Shown: piece by piece, positions 60,839 to 64,000 of the stretch
Numbering within the stretch: the first letter of the stretch is position 1
Layout of the letters: each line of letters begins with the position of its first letter
From: Hydrogenovibrio halophilus DSM 15072
GTDB taxonomy: Bacteria; Pseudomonadota; Gammaproteobacteria; Thiomicrospirales; Thiomicrospiraceae
Assembly: GCF_000384235.1 (NCBI RefSeq)
Contig: NZ_KB913033.1
Coordinates: forward strand, 1,247,164-1,311,163
Direction of reading: 5' to 3'
Length of the DNA stretch: 64,000 nucleotides
The notes under the pieces: generated by a model
Told to the model about the DNA's origin: nothing
The model's database searches: none
The model's input: the letters and a program-made list of their open reading frames with translations, nothing else
Position numbers and translations under genes: made by a program

Positions 60839-61453
60839 CTAGCCAAAATTGGCCAGCCATTCGTCCACTTGTTTTCTGGCTTTTTCTTCGCCTGCGTTTT
60901 GGGTGGCTTCGTCTGCGGCCATGCTGGGCAGCTGGATCACGGTGACGTCTTCGATGCCGATGAATGCGAGGGCGGTTTTGAGGTAAGTGCCATTAAAATC
61001 CATCGCATCCATGGGCGGCTGGGTGTAGTCACCGCCGGAGGCGGTGATGACCACCGCGCGCTTGTTTTCCAGCAGACCCTGAGGACCGTTTTCGGTGTAG
61101 ACAAAGGCTTCGCCCACGCGCATGATGTGATCCAGCCAGGCTTTGAGCGTGGAGGCAATCGTGAAATTGTACATGGGAGAACCGATCAGCAGTACGTCGG
61201 CGGCTTTGAGTTGGTTCAGGTAGTGATCGGACAGCGCCAGCGTTTGTTTTTGTTCGTCACTGCGTTTTTCCGGGCGGGTGAAATAGGCACCGATCATGGG
61301 TTCGGTCATGTGTGGCGGCGGGTTTTGGGCGAAATCGACCTGTTCAATGGTGTCAAAACCGGCTTTTGACCAGGCCTGGTGAAAATAATGGGTCAGGGTT
61401 TTGGTGTGCGAGCCTTGGCTTAAAGCGCTGGCATCCAGTTGGAGTAATTTCAT
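60839..61453 (-). CDS. azoR: FMN-dependent NADH-azoreductase
   Basis: About 204 residues of the flavodoxin-like AzoR family: MKLLQLDASALSQGSHT, GSPMYNFTIASTLKAWLDHIMR and VITASGGDYTQPPMDAMDFN. It reduces quinones and azo compounds with NADH. The start at 61453 was chosen to fit the family N-terminus; the iterated palindrome at 61369 encodes HQAW in YFHQAWSKAGF. Confidence 0.93.
   Translation of the reverse strand: MKLLQLDASALSQGSHTKTLTHYFHQAWSKAGFDTIEQVDFAQNPPPHMTEPMIGAYFTRPEKRSDEQKQTLALSDHYLNQLKAADVLLIGSPMYNFTIASTLKAWLDHIMRVGEAFVYTENGPQGLLENKRAVVITASGGDYTQPPMDAMDFNGTYLKTALAFIGIEDVTVIQLPSMAADEATQNAGEEKARKQVDEWLANFG
61369..61380. repeat. Iterated palindrome ACCAGGCCTGGT (exact)
   Basis: Inside the azoreductase gene, encoding HQAW. 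Confidence 0.9.
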
Positions 61454-61571
61454 TTGATACACCTTCGGTTATTGAAAGACTCTTTCAGTGTAGCGAAACG
61501 AAGGGGAAAATCCGAGGGGGGTATGTGGAAAAGACCGTTGCCGCACGGGCAACAGTCTGGCGCGGGACGGC

Positions 61572-63160
<1,589 letters not shown>

Positions 63161-63221
63161 AAAGCTCCTTTTCTCATTCCAGCGATCGGTTGTTTCCGTT
63201 AGGGCGTGTTTCGCCTATGGG

Positions 63222-64000
63222 TTATTGAAACAGTTCCTGGGTGATCTTTTCCATCTCTGTGGCTTCCACGCTGGGGATTTCGGGCGCGTTGTCTTCGCGG
63301 AAAATTTCAAACACGGCCCCTGGCGTGTCGGCGGGCACGGCCTGTCCGGTATTGGGATCAATCGGAATATTGACCAGGCCTGGTGGCGTGGGGATCGGCG
63401 TATTGGCATAAGGTTCGAGCGCTGCCTTCATGTAGTCGATCCAGATCGGCAGCGCCGCGCGCCCGCCGACTTCCGAGCGACCCAAACTGGTCGGGCTGTC
63501 AAATCCGACCCACACGGTGGTGGCAATGTGCGGGTTGAAGCCTGAGAACCAGGCGTCCACCTGATTGTTGGTGGTGCCGGTTTTGCCGGCAATGTCGTCG
63601 CGTCCCAGCTGCTTGGCCTTGCGCCCGGAGCCATAGGCAATCACGTCCTGCATCATCGAGGTGACCAGATAGGCATTCTGCGGGGTGATGGTGCGCGGTG
63701 CATAGGCGGGGTCGTTGTCTTCGCACTGGTATTGGCAAGCGGTTTTGGGATTGGCCTGATAGATCAGATCGCCATTGAAGTCGCGTACCCGGTCGATCAG
63801 ATAAGGCTCGATCCGGTAACCGCCGTTGGCAAAGGTGGCATAGCCGCGCACGACTTCCTGCGGGGTGAGTTGAACGGTGCCCAGCGCCAGCGACAAATTG
63901 CGGCTGGCGTCCAGTGCCGGTTCCGGAAAGCCGAAACGGCGGAAGTAATCGGCTGCGGCGTTGACGCCAATGCGCTGCAACAGCCGGATTGAGACCAGAT
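63222..64000 (-). CDS. mrcA: Penicillin-binding protein 1A, C-terminal part (partial)
   Basis: The transpeptidase end of a class A PBP: SIRLLQRIGV just inside the window edge, LALGTVQLTPQEVVRGYATFANGG, DDIAGKTGTTNNQVDAWFSG with the KTG motif, and ATTVWVGFDSPTSLG. The frame continues past the window end without a stop, so the glycosyltransferase domain and SxxK lie outside. It cross-links peptidoglycan. The iterated palindrome at 63373 encodes PGLV. Confidence 0.93.
   Translation of the reverse strand, partial: LVSIRLLQRIGVNAAADYFRRFGFPEPALDASRNLSLALGTVQLTPQEVVRGYATFANGGYRIEPYLIDRVRDFNGDLIYQANPKTACQYQCEDNDPAYAPRTITPQNAYLVTSMMQDVIAYGSGRKAKQLGRDDIAGKTGTTNNQVDAWFSGFNPHIATTVWVGFDSPTSLGRSEVGGRAALPIWIDYMKAALEPYANTPIPTPPGLVNIPIDPNTGQAVPADTPGAVFEIFREDNAPEIPSVEATEMEKITQELFQ
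63373..63384. repeat. Iterated palindrome ACCAGGCCTGGT (exact)
   Basis: Inside the PBP1A gene, encoding PGLV; 480 bp from the copy at 62893. Confidence 0.9.

Overview
This window looks like the chromosome of a salt-adapted gammaproteobacterium, perhaps Oceanospirillales-like; that lineage is an inference from gene content. Supporting content includes a complete ectoine-degradation operon, many c-di-GMP enzymes, a light-response gene cluster of the Pseudomonas/Vibrio type and class I tRNA promoters. Most genes are GC-rich; the 21-29 kb stretch is visibly more AT-rich and full of broken genes.

Layout. 0-1.6 kb: end of a GtrABC-like lipid-linked sugar transfer operon. 1.8-2.2 kb: a small heat-shock protein. 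2.6-13.3 kb: light-response block with a short LOV photoreceptor, a MerR/LitR-like regulator, a photolyase, a lipid-modification operon (FAD oxidoreductase, DUF1365, Cfa-like methyltransferase, DUF3833, chalcone-isomerase-like) and a divergent SDR/SnoaL/MFS operon. 13.4-16.7 kb: small membrane proteins, a hydrolase and a lipoprotein/Sel1 pair. 16.9-21.4 kb: a second light block with a DCC protein, a photolyase split into two genes in swapped order, a ChrR-type cupin pseudogene, a c-di-GMP enzyme and an SDR.

21.5-29.1 kb: a degraded island. It holds an intact IS3-family element inside a homocysteine methyltransferase remnant, a UmuC fragment abutting a truncated ISNCY-type transposase, mazEF, an IS1380-family remnant, an XRE regulator fragment, tRNA-Phe and tRNA-Leu, an Mrr fragment, hipBA with three phased operators, and an HsdM gene with its centre deleted. 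29.3-36.3 kb: cytosine deaminase, cytochrome b561 and a signalling operon (GGDEF-EAL, REC-ATPase, PAS-GAF histidine kinase). 36.6-41.7 kb: ectoine catabolism (M20 deacetylase, DABA aminotransferase, ectoine hydrolase, semialdehyde dehydrogenase). 42.3-49.2 kb: tRNA-Leu, a toxin-antitoxin pair with a frameshifted toxin, two large diguanylate cyclase/phosphodiesterase proteins and a secreted beta-propeller protein.

49.2-56.4 kb: a thiamine salvage locus (TPP riboswitch, TonB receptor, methyltransferase, YkoF-like protein, PnuC/PnuT transporter, APH-fold kinase), broken up by arrays of intergenic repeats. 56.4-64 kb: RimK/M14 pair, MgtE, a second MazF-type pair, azoreductase, adenylate kinase, fructosamine kinase and the 3' part of a PBP1A gene.

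Two genome-scale signals run across these regions. First, a 12-bp palindrome, ACCAGGCCTGGT, occurs 17 times exactly in 64 kb, both between and inside genes. Second, a multi-copy intergenic repeat of about 400-460 bp carries a long hairpin whose stem shows compensatory changes between copies; it is associated with REPIN-like inverted repeats and bounded by the 12-mer. These, plus the split photolyase, are the best candidates for undescribed biology.
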